From Vulcanimicrobiota bacterium (GTDB lineage: Bacteria > Vulcanimicrobiota > Vulcanimicrobiia > Eremiobacterales > Eremiobacteraceae): 64,000 nt of DNA. The DNA is taken from NCBI GenBank assembly GCA_013290125.1, contig JABCYQ010000001.1:124001-188000 (forward strand), read 5' to 3'. Under the pieces are notes generated by a model. It was not told the DNA's origin and did no database searches. It saw only the letters and a list, made by a program, of their open reading frames with translations. Below, piece by piece: positions 43,494-51,379 of the stretch. A program made the translations under genes and the position numbers. Numbering within the stretch: position 1 is the stretch's first letter; every line of letters starts with the position of its first letter.

Positions 43494-44093
43494 TCAGCGC
43501 AACGGCCAATCCTTGAAGTCGTCGGCGTGACCTACGATGACTTCCACTGGACGATCCACGCCTGAACCGATGAACGCGGTCGCGCGCGCGTGGCCTTCGA
43601 CGATCACATACGAATCATCCACAGAAGCGGCGATGAGTCTGGCAAACGTTGTGCCGCTCTCGAACTTTCGGCGGACGTCCAGTATCGCCGCAACCGGAAC
43701 CTTGAGGCTGAGCGCGCGGTCCCTAACGTTTTCGATCTCCAAAGCACCTTCGCTGACAAGCCGATCTTGATCGACTAGGGTCGACCACGGCGGCACCTTT
43801 GCGTACCTGAACGAGCCGACTTCGGCCAGCGTGAATCTGCAAAGAGTCCACGCGACTTTGCGCGGAAATCCGCTGAACTGCGACGATCGGGTGGCGTACC
43901 CTCGGTAGGAGAGCATACCGAGCCGGGCGGCGTTATGTTCGGCGTTCTTCAGGTCGGGGTGGTCGACCAACTCGGCGCGCGTGTACCCGGTTGGGATCTT
44001 GCAGCGGTCGCGATAGATCGGCGATTGGAGTTCGGCTTTCACGAACTCGAGGATCATCTCGTCTTCGGACGATGGACGGACCAATTCCGGCAT
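43494..44093 (-). CDS. hypothetical protein with ParB/Srx-like segment
   Basis: About 199 residues from ATG 44093; a TTG at 44156 would add 21. The segment RLIAASVDDSYVIVEGHARATAFIGSG resembles the substrate loop of ParB/sulfiredoxin-like nuclease domains (xIxEGHHRxxA), where a nucleotide is bound. The N-terminal half (ELVDHPDLKNAEHNAARLGMLSYRGY) is not recognised. I therefore assign no function. No strong ribosome site. Confidence 0.55.
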   Translation of the reverse strand: MPELVRPSSEDEMILEFVKAELQSPIYRDRCKIPTGYTRAELVDHPDLKNAEHNAARLGMLSYRGYATRSSQFSGFPRKVAWTLCRFTLAEVGSFRYAKVPPWSTLVDQDRLVSEGALEIENVRDRALSLKVPVAAILDVRRKFESGTTFARLIAASVDDSYVIVEGHARATAFIGSGVDRPVEVIVGHADDFKDWPLR

Positions 44094-44288
44094 GTCTGGT
44101 GATTGGCCGCATATCGTCGATTTCGCCTTCCATGCGCTTACAACTACGGAGTTCAACAGTTACAGGTCGCGCGAGCTTTGCTACGGTAGCGTAAGCTGGG
44201 TTTGTTCTTGCCCTCAAAACTAGCCCGCGAATCAGAGGAGGGCCCATCGGCGCCTCCTCGAGCTCTAGCTGGTACGGCAGGTTGGTGC

Positions 44289-45644
44289 CTACTGCAAACC
44301 TCTCCGGGCGCGTGCAACCATCTCCGCCTTCAACCGGAAGGCCCGCACTGTTTGCGTCCAGTCCGGCATGCGGCTGGCGAGCGGCGATTGCGCGGAGGTT
44401 TCCAACGGGAGGCGTCGATCATCTGATCCGAACGGCCGCCCGACTATTCTGTATGCAAATGCGACCGACGAGCGTCCACCGCCGCTTTCTCGAACTGAAA
44501 ACCCTACCATCGTGCGCGACACAACGCAGAGCGAGCCTTGGATCATGCCTTCAGGCTGGGCGAACACGATGTAGCCTTTGCGAAGATCCATCGTCGACGC
44601 AAGTGCCGGATCTAACCGGACGTCCGCGGCCCCATTCTGCATCTCGGCTTCACCAACGTCTTCAATCGTAGCCTCCGTGATGATCGGAGAGTATCCGACG
44701 TACGATGCGCCGGTCGATCCACGTTGGACGATGAGCGGATTGCCGTTTGTCGTAATTTTTCCGCGCAGAATCATATTTCCAGAAGCGTCCAGCGACATCG
44801 CCGGTTTGGTCGGGCCGTCGGCGAGTATAAGCGGAACCCCGTTGGGGCTAAACAAACCCAGCACAGCTGTTGAAGTACCGGTGCCCTGAGCCTGGACCTC
44901 AAGTCCGTTCCCATTCTTGGAAACAGCGATGGCTCCGGTGCCGTTTATCGAATCAAAGAACGCTCCGGAGCCGTTGGTAGTGAGCCCGGCCACCCCATCG
45001 TTGAACGTGGAAGTTTGCGCGGTGTCGATACCGATAACGCCCGCTTCCGCATCTGCCGCCACTGGGCCCTCGGATTTTGTACGCCCGAAGACGCCGACGC
45101 CGTTCAACGCAAAACCGACGGTTCCGAAATTGAAGTCGGGCTGAGACGTCGATTGTTCCAATCCAAACACACCGGCGCTCGAATTTGTCAAGGTCGACCC
45201 CGTGCTAGCCGTATATCCAAACACGCCAAACGAGGTGGTCGAGGTCCCGGATGTTCCTATGCCGTTGACGGACGTGCCCAATACGCCCTGTTCGTTGAAG
45301 TCTACGCTCTTGTCATCGCCTTCCACTCCTGACCGACCGAAAAATATTCCGCTCGGGAGCGGGCTCGGGTACACAGCGGTCTCAACACCCACGATGCCGC
45401 TAAAATTCTTCGAGGAACCGGAAACGCCGACGCCGCCAACCGACGTTCCTTTGACTCCGATGCCGGTGCTCGAATTCGCGTACGTCTGACACGGATTCAC
45501 GCCCGAACACTTCACGGTGACGTCGGAGCCGATGGTCGTGCCGCGTGAAACGCTTGACGCTGTCGACCCAACCGCGGCAACGGCGACAATGGCAAGAGTC
45601 GCTGCAACTATGACAACGCGCGTAACCGACCTATAAGCAAACAT
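44289..45644 (-). CDS. secreted repetitive surface protein
   Basis: 451 residues with a signal peptide (VVIVAATLAIVAVAAVGS). The region 60-270 has irregular GV-G-S/T repeats (GIGVKGTSVGGVGVSGSS, GVFGYTAST, GVIGIDTAQ) that suggest a beta-solenoid stalk like phage tail fibres and S-layer-type stalks. A distinct C-terminal domain follows (YSPIITEATIEDVGEAEMQ, GYIVFAQPEGMIQGSLCVVSR). Ribosome site AAGGGG. Probably exported and cell-surface. Function unknown. Confidence 0.75.
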   Translation of the reverse strand: MFAYRSVTRVVIVAATLAIVAVAAVGSTASSVSRGTTIGSDVTVKCSGVNPCQTYANSSTGIGVKGTSVGGVGVSGSSKNFSGIVGVETAVYPSPLPSGIFFGRSGVEGDDKSVDFNEQGVLGTSVNGIGTSGTSTTSFGVFGYTASTGSTLTNSSAGVFGLEQSTSQPDFNFGTVGFALNGVGVFGRTKSEGPVAADAEAGVIGIDTAQTSTFNDGVAGLTTNGSGAFFDSINGTGAIAVSKNGNGLEVQAQGTGTSTAVLGLFSPNGVPLILADGPTKPAMSLDASGNMILRGKITTNGNPLIVQRGSTGASYVGYSPIITEATIEDVGEAEMQNGAADVRLDPALASTMDLRKGYIVFAQPEGMIQGSLCVVSRTMVGFSVRESGGGRSSVAFAYRIVGRPFGSDDRRLPLETSAQSPLASRMPDWTQTVRAFRLKAEMVARARRGLQ

Positions 45645-45905
45645 GGTTTACCCCTTCTCGAAGAGTGCAGGCGAGAGGTGGCCGCACGCCGGCCGGATGA
45701 AGCCGCCGATATTACGCGGCTAGCCCTCAGTTCGTAATCGCTCCCGCGCGATCGCGATATCCAGAGGGCTTCGACCAGATTCTAGCACAGTCGCGATTGG
45801 GTTTGCTAGAAGCGACTCGTATCGCGCTCGCGCTCATTCAGTTGATCATCAGCGACGTGATGGTTGATAGCAGGTGCGATTAGCATCTCGGAGGCAAGAC
45901 CGCTC

Positions 45906-46406
45906 GTGACTGTGAGAAAGAACATGCGCATCAGGTTGCTTCTGTTGCCATTATTGCTTGTGGCAGTCGGATGTGCAAGCCATCAGCGGACCGAGCCGGC
46001 TGCCCCAATAGCGTCCTCCACGATCACGCCTTTGTTGCAGAGACAATTTCGAGCTGGCAGCGTGTCCAACCGCGCGGCCGAATGGCTGTATCGTTGCATC
46101 AATGGCAATTGGGACTGGAATCAGTTCGGCGGCGGACCAAACGATGCGCCTGCGAATCCGGTACTTCGGTATGGCATAGAGCAAGCAGCTCGAAAGATTC
46201 TTGAGCCTTACGGTGTTCCGAAATCGATGCAATTCGTGGATAAGCGATCGTATGTGAGCAACGAAGGACACGGTCGGACGGCGTATAGATATCGTGTTGG
46301 ATTCGAGCACGGGTATCTGATGTATATTTTTGCCGTGGACGCAGACGGAAACGCCGGCGGGGTCTTGATTAGTACGAAGGCCCTCTCGTTTACATTTTGG
46401 CGTTAG
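45906..46406 (+). CDS. hypothetical lipoprotein
   Basis: 166 residues with signal LLLLPLLLVAVGC and lipobox Cys followed by ASHQ. The mature part (WLYRCINGNWDWNQFGGGPN, KRSYVSNEGHGRTAYRYRVGF) is unrecognised. I chose the GTG at 45906 after GGAGG, but ATG 45924 is also plausible. Next to an alpha/beta hydrolase gene 15 bases downstream on the same strand. The 260 bases upstream show no gene or clear site. Confidence 0.6.
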   Translation: MTVRKNMRIRLLLLPLLLVAVGCASHQRTEPAAPIASSTITPLLQRQFRAGSVSNRAAEWLYRCINGNWDWNQFGGGPNDAPANPVLRYGIEQAARKILEPYGVPKSMQFVDKRSYVSNEGHGRTAYRYRVGFEHGYLMYIFAVDADGNAGGVLISTKALSFTFWR

Positions 46407-46421
46407 GGGATCAGGCGCGAC

Positions 46422-47321
46422 ATGCCGCACGTTTCAGCCTTTGGAGCCAGACTTTATTTCGAAGAGACCGGTAAGGGTTATCCGATCGTTTTCGTTCACG
46501 AATTCGGATCGGATCTCCGCGAATGGGAATCTCAGGTCCGCCATTTCTCTGGTGCCTATCGCTGCATCGCCTACAACGCGCGCGGATATCCGCCCAGCGA
46601 CGTTCCCAACGACGTCAATCTCTATGGTTGGGAACTCGCTGTCAACGACATCGATGCCGTTATGCGAGGCCTCGCGATCGAGCGCGCGCACGTCGTAGGG
46701 CTGAGTATGGGCGGCTATGCCGCGCTCCAGTTTGGCCTGAAGTATCCGGAAAAAGTCAGTGCGATCGTCGCCGCCGGAACCGGGTCTGGCTCGGCGCCCT
46801 TCCAGCGCGAAGGTTGGCTGAGGGAGATGTCCGAGCTCGCGCGTGGCTTTGTCGAGCGCGGAATGGACGCGATGTCGAACGAGATGGCGCACAATCCGAC
46901 GCGCATCCAACTCAAGGCAAAGAATCTAGGACGTTGGCATGACTTCGTGGACCATCTTCGTCAGCACTCGGCTCACGGTATGTCGAGCACGATGACCCGC
47001 TTTCAGATTCTGCGTCCCTCGCTCTACGATTTTCAAGAGCCATTCTCGAAGATGAGGATTCCTGTCTTGCTCGCGGTGGGCGATGAGGATGCGCCGTGCC
47101 TCGAAACCAACCTTATGTTAAAAGCCACGATTCCCGAAGCGGGTTTGTGGATCTGCCCCAACACCGGGCACCTGATCAATCTCGAAGAGCCGGCGGCGTT
47201 CAACGATCAGGTCGAAGACTTCCTGAAGTCCGTCGAGCGCGGACACTGGCGTCGGGGATTTCCAAATAATGCTTCGACTACGCCGGCTCGGGTAAGTTCA
47301 GCGGACGAATCAGATCCTTGA
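46422..47321 (+). CDS. alpha/beta hydrolase
   Basis: 299-residue hydrolase. Nucleophile elbow GLSMGGY, acid residue in AVGDEDAPC and His in PNTGHLIN complete the triad. The oxyanion region is VFVHEFGSDLREW. Resembles BioH- or 3-oxoadipate-lactonase-like enzymes. Substrate unknown. Its C terminus overlaps the convergent M48 gene by 44 bases, so one of the two tails is non-conserved. Confidence 0.88.
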   Translation: MPHVSAFGARLYFEETGKGYPIVFVHEFGSDLREWESQVRHFSGAYRCIAYNARGYPPSDVPNDVNLYGWELAVNDIDAVMRGLAIERAHVVGLSMGGYAALQFGLKYPEKVSAIVAAGTGSGSAPFQREGWLREMSELARGFVERGMDAMSNEMAHNPTRIQLKAKNLGRWHDFVDHLRQHSAHGMSSTMTRFQILRPSLYDFQEPFSKMRIPVLLAVGDEDAPCLETNLMLKATIPEAGLWICPNTGHLINLEEPAAFNDQVEDFLKSVERGHWRRGFPNNASTTPARVSSADESDP

Positions 47322-48024
47322 GGTGGTCCCAGTGGTTGCTCGCGATGAGGTCGCGCAATTGCGCGATGCGGCGGTCGAGCGTAAGCGCGCCCGGTCGAGA
47401 CGTCTTGCCGCGAGCCATGTACTGGAAAAGCTCTAAGAGCCGTATGGCGGCGAAAGGCGAGTAGCCCGCCGCAACAGTGAAGATGAGACCGTTTCTATCC
47501 GCCGCCAGCTCTTGTTCGTTTGTATGATCTTTCATGATCGTGTCGACGGAGAGTCCGGCTAAGCGGCTCGGCGCGATGTGCTGTGTCGCTTCGATTTGGG
47601 CTAAGTCCTCATCGATATCGCCGTCTTCTATGTGCGCCATCTCGTGGCTGATGACCATCGCGAGTGCATCTTCGGAATCGACAAGCGCGAGGATGCCAAC
47701 GCCGACTACGACCTGTCCACCCGGCATGGCGACGGCACTCTTAAAGGCCGGGTCGCAATCTAGGTGTGCGTGAAACTGCATCGCGTGAGGCAAGTGCGAC
47801 GCGAGCTTGTCGCATATGCTTTGAAGGTAGCGTTCGACGCGCAGGATTTGCGGTGTCTGGCCGATGCCGCGCTCGGTCTGCCATTTCTGCCACATGACCG
47901 CCCCGAGGTGCTGCATCTGATCGCCGGTCAAACCAGTCGGCACGGACTTCGCCAACGCTCGACTTGCTATGAGCGCGCCCAGAGAAGCAAGCCATGCCGC
48001 TCTCGTGAAGGTACGGTGAAACAT
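47278..48024 (-). CDS. M48-family metalloprotease
   Basis: 248 residues with a signal peptide (AWLASLGALIASRALA). Zinc motif HEMAHIEDGD, third ligand region NEQELAADRNGL. Substrate-side GGQVVVGVGILALVDSEDALAMV is typical of the M48 BepA/Oma1 type. Periplasmic, probably in outer-membrane or envelope quality control (family-based inference). Ribosome site GGGAGA. Confidence 0.9.
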   Translation of the reverse strand: MFHRTFTRAAWLASLGALIASRALAKSVPTGLTGDQMQHLGAVMWQKWQTERGIGQTPQILRVERYLQSICDKLASHLPHAMQFHAHLDCDPAFKSAVAMPGGQVVVGVGILALVDSEDALAMVISHEMAHIEDGDIDEDLAQIEATQHIAPSRLAGLSVDTIMKDHTNEQELAADRNGLIFTVAAGYSPFAAIRLLELFQYMARGKTSRPGALTLDRRIAQLRDLIASNHWDHLKDLIRPLNLPEPA

Positions 48025-48150
48025 ATCAACAGAGTCTCCCGGCGAGCCGCCCGATCACGCAAACGAGGCAGCGTTCACGCTAGCGATTCGGCAACCCCTT
48101 CAAAATCGCGGATACCTTAGCGACCCCTTAAGCGCGCAAACGCGGTGCGC

Positions 48151-48801
48151 TCACGGATTCTTCTTCGCGATCAGGACATGCAACGATGTGGCAGTCGATA
48201 CGTGCGAGATCACCTGATATCCGAGTGCCGGCATATCCAGCCCATTGAAGAGAGATTCACCGGAGCCAAGCAGTACCGGTTCATAGGCCAAATGCATCTC
48301 ATCGACGAGTCCTACGCGTAAATATTGTCGGATCGTCGCGACTCCGCCGCCGAGTCGAATGTCTTTGACTCCGGCTGCCTCACGAGCCCGAGCAAGCGCC
48401 TTCTCGATCCCATCGGTGACGAAGTGAAAAGTCGTGCCGCCCTTCATTTCCAGCGAGCTGCGTGCTTGATTAGTAAGGACGAAGACGGAGGTGTGATACG
48501 GAGGCTCTTCTCCCCACCATCCTTTCCACGTTTCGGCCGGCCAAGGACCCCGCACCGGTCCGAACATATTTCGCCCGAGAATCCACGCGCCGATGTTTTC
48601 GAAACCACGCGCGATGAAGTCGTCATCGACGCCCGTTTCCCCGCCGCCTTCGCCCGTCATGGCGCGGAAGGTGCGCGTCTTAAAAACCCACTCGTGCAGC
48701 GCGAGTCCGCCGACCCCGAGTGGATTCTCAAGGCTCTGCCTTGGTCCAGCGCCGTATCCGTCTATGGACACTCCGAAGGCGTGAACGCGAAGCTTGGACA
48801 C
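48151..48801 (-). CDS. dihydrofolate reductase / RibD C-terminal family protein
   Basis: 216 residues of the RibD_C/YyaP family: LRVHAFGVSIDGYGAGPRQS, GAWILGRNMFGPVRGPW, VFVLTNQARSS, IRLGGGVATIRQYLRVGLVDEMHL. NADPH-dependent reductase fold; the natural substrate of this subfamily is not known. GTG start with GGAGG upstream. Confidence 0.9.
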   Translation of the reverse strand: MSKLRVHAFGVSIDGYGAGPRQSLENPLGVGGLALHEWVFKTRTFRAMTGEGGGETGVDDDFIARGFENIGAWILGRNMFGPVRGPWPAETWKGWWGEEPPYHTSVFVLTNQARSSLEMKGGTTFHFVTDGIEKALARAREAAGVKDIRLGGGVATIRQYLRVGLVDEMHLAYEPVLLGSGESLFNGLDMPALGYQVISHVSTATSLHVLIAKKNP

Positions 48802-48874
48802 TATCTACCTCCATTGTTCTCTCTCACGACAACAGGGTAACCAATCGTGCACTTAGGGCGCCGTCTCCTTTACG

Positions 48875-49189
48875 TCATTTGACACCTCGGAAAAGAAAAG
48901 AACCGGCGAGTTTGTGCGACATGACGGATAGGTCGGACTTCATGCGGATAAGGTTTTGATTTGCGTCGACCGACTGCGCCAACATCTTCGTCAAGCTCGC
49001 GTTGGTCTGCAGCAGCAGCTCATTCGTGACCGACAGCTTGCGATCCATGCTGGCGAGCGTTTCTACACGCACCGACATCTGACTGAGATCGGAAGACATC
49101 GAATGGAGCTGAACTGCCACGAAAATGATGGCGAGGACGAAGAGGGCGGCGATCACCGCAATCCAGCAGCGGGCGCTTGCGTTGCTCAT
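48875..49189 (-). CDS. membrane-anchored coiled-coil protein
   Basis: 104 residues from ATG 49189 (a TTG at 49207 is possible). One membrane helix (CWIAVIAALFVLAIIFVAV) is followed by a heptad-rich segment (MSSDLSQMSVRVETLASMDRKL) predicted as coiled coil, lying outside the membrane. No family recognised. Confidence 0.65.
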   Translation of the reverse strand: MSNASARCWIAVIAALFVLAIIFVAVQLHSMSSDLSQMSVRVETLASMDRKLSVTNELLLQTNASLTKMLAQSVDANQNLIRMKSDLSVMSHKLAGSFLFRGVK

Positions 49190-49313
49190 GCCGTTGATTC
49201 TTCCCAACTCTAGTGAAAAGTTGATGAATCTGCGAAATGACGCTCCGCCGGCGCGCTGCTACCTCTCCCAGTGTCTCGGGGTGATTCCAGAACGACTCGC
49301 CAACGTGTGAGCT

Positions 49314-50303
49314 ATGAGTCGTTGTGGTTTAGGATGGCCGATCGCTGCGGTGATTGCGATAGTTCTGATCGCGAGAGCCGCGGCTGCGACCGACACGACT
49401 GGCTATGAGATCAAAACGATCGACTCCATCACGCTGCACGATACGGCGCGCAATCGTGACGTCCCATTGAAAATCTACTATCCGGTGGGCCAGCACTCTG
49501 AGCCGTTACTCATATTTTCGCATGGGTTTGGCGCTGACAAAGATGGCTATCGATATCTCGCCGAGGGCTGGGCAAAGGCCGGTTATGTCGTAGTTTTGCC
49601 GACGCATCACGGCGGCGATCGATCCGCCTTGCGTGCGTTAGGCCCCGGCGCCATACGCAGCGGCGAGGCGGTCACTGCAACGCAGCTCACCGACAACGCC
49701 CGCGACGACTCGCTGATCATTTCGTCGTTCGATACAGTTGTCAAACAGGCGCCCGAACTCGCGGGCATGGTGGATCTGTCGCGCATCGGCATGGCAGGAC
49801 ACTCTATGGGCGCAGGGACCGCCCTTGTCCTCGACGGCGCAACGGTACCGGGTACTTCCACGTCAGTTGCAGATGATCGCATCAACGCGTTTATCGCGGT
49901 TTCGCCGCAGGGAATGTATTCTCAAAACGATCTTCACCGCTGGGATCACATCGCGCGTCCGACCATGACGATGTACGGATCGAACGATGTGGCTGCGCAA
50001 GGTCAGCCGTCCAGTTGGCGGCGCGATCCATTCGAACGCATGCTCCCGGGCGATAAGTACAACCTTGTCGTGGACGGCGCAAATCACTTCTCGTTTGCAG
50101 ACGAGCCGGCGTCGAGCGCGGTGGCGCAAATCATCGCGCGCGGGCAAACGCGCGACATCAATCAAATCCACGAATACGTCGTTCAGGCGACTCTCGTCTT
50201 TTGGAACGCGTACCTCAAGGGAGACGGCGTTGCCAAGTCGTTGTTACGAAGCGGAAAACCGCTGGTCGCTGACGGCAACATCGGCACACTTGAAGCCAAG
50301 TAG
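49314..50303 (+). CDS. secreted alpha/beta hydrolase (dienelactone hydrolase-like)
   Basis: 329 residues, signal peptide (AAVIAIVLIARAAAA). Hydrolase motifs FSHGFGADKDGYRYLAEGWA, GMAGHSMGAGTAL and DGANHFSFADE. The layout resembles platelet-activating-factor acetylhydrolase/chlorophyllase-like lipases. Substrate unknown. Start ATG 49314 has no strong ribosome site. Confidence 0.85.
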   Translation: MSRCGLGWPIAAVIAIVLIARAAAATDTTGYEIKTIDSITLHDTARNRDVPLKIYYPVGQHSEPLLIFSHGFGADKDGYRYLAEGWAKAGYVVVLPTHHGGDRSALRALGPGAIRSGEAVTATQLTDNARDDSLIISSFDTVVKQAPELAGMVDLSRIGMAGHSMGAGTALVLDGATVPGTSTSVADDRINAFIAVSPQGMYSQNDLHRWDHIARPTMTMYGSNDVAAQGQPSSWRRDPFERMLPGDKYNLVVDGANHFSFADEPASSAVAQIIARGQTRDINQIHEYVVQATLVFWNAYLKGDGVAKSLLRSGKPLVADGNIGTLEAK

Positions 50304-50327
50304 CGGTTCGTTGTCTCGCACGAAATC

Positions 50328-51359
50328 CTAGTGCGGCATTGAGACCTTCAAGATAGAGTTCGTACCGTCGCACCCGATCCACATATTGCCGTCGGAATCA
50401 ATGCTAATCGCCTCGGGGAAACTGGCCGGAGTGGGCAGCTTGTACTCGGTCATCGTCCCCTGCACGCTCACGTGACCGAACTTGTTGCCTTCGGTCTCCG
50501 AAAACCACACGTCACCATTTCTTCCCGCCACTATATCCAACGAGCCGCTTTTCGGGGTTGGAATGGCGTGCTCGGTGATCGTGCCTGAGGCCGACCTTCT
50601 CGAAATCTGATTGCGAAATGGGTCGGTAAACCAAATGCTACCGTCGGTTGCAACCGCAACATACCCGATCGACGGATAGGCTGGGTGCGGGGTAGCGTTT
50701 GAATGGGGAAGATGTCGGGGGTACTCTGTGATCCGACCCTCAGTCGTGATCCGCGCCAACGCGCCACTTTCGCCGTAGTCCTCGACAAACCAAATGTTGC
50801 CATCGCTTGCGGGAGTAAGCCCAGTGGGGTGACGGCCAGGACCTGGCAGCGGGAACTCCGTTACGTGTCCATCCGGAGTCATGCGCCCGATCGCATTTCG
50901 ACCGGTTTCACCGAACCAAATGTTGCCGTCTGAACTAACGGCCAGTCCGTAGATCGCATCGTTGACCGCCGAATACTTCTGCAGCGCACCGGAGACGGTG
51001 GTGTGCCAGATATTTCCGACCGCGAATTCGGAAAACCAAAGTTCGTCGCGTCGGCCAGAGGAGATAAAACCAATACCATTTTTCGTCGGTACTTCAAATT
51101 CGGTGATTGTACCACTGGTGGTGATCCGCCCGATCTTGTCAGCGCCCTCCTCCGCGAACCATATGTTGCCGTCCGGTCCACGCACGATACCGCCACCCGC
51201 ACTGGCAGAGTTCGCCGTCGGTATTTTGTACACGGTGAATTGCGGTACTGCTCGAGCAGCAGGTTCAGATGCCATTACGATGAGACCAGTAGCAAGCGAC
51301 GCTACGCAGCACAAGAACACGGATCTGTTGATGCCGGTGCGACGGGAGTGCTGTGTCAT
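50328..51359 (-). CDS. virginiamycin B lyase-like beta-propeller
   Basis: 343 residues, secreted. Repeats of GPDGNIWFAEEGADKIGRITTSG type recur about seven times (DGNIWFGETGRNAIGRMTPDG, DGSIWFTDPFRNQISR), as in Vgb streptogramin lyases. The ATG at 51359 has AAGGAGAAATA upstream. Proteins like this often act as generic surface propellers, so lyase activity should not be assumed. It starts 20 bases after the transglutaminase-like gene, suggesting one transcript. Confidence 0.85.
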   Translation of the reverse strand: MTQHSRRTGINRSVFLCCVASLATGLIVMASEPAARAVPQFTVYKIPTANSASAGGGIVRGPDGNIWFAEEGADKIGRITTSGTITEFEVPTKNGIGFISSGRRDELWFSEFAVGNIWHTTVSGALQKYSAVNDAIYGLAVSSDGNIWFGETGRNAIGRMTPDGHVTEFPLPGPGRHPTGLTPASDGNIWFVEDYGESGALARITTEGRITEYPRHLPHSNATPHPAYPSIGYVAVATDGSIWFTDPFRNQISRRSASGTITEHAIPTPKSGSLDIVAGRNGDVWFSETEGNKFGHVSVQGTMTEYKLPTPASFPEAISIDSDGNMWIGCDGTNSILKVSMPH

Positions 51360-51379
51360 TATTTCTCCTTGGATCAACT

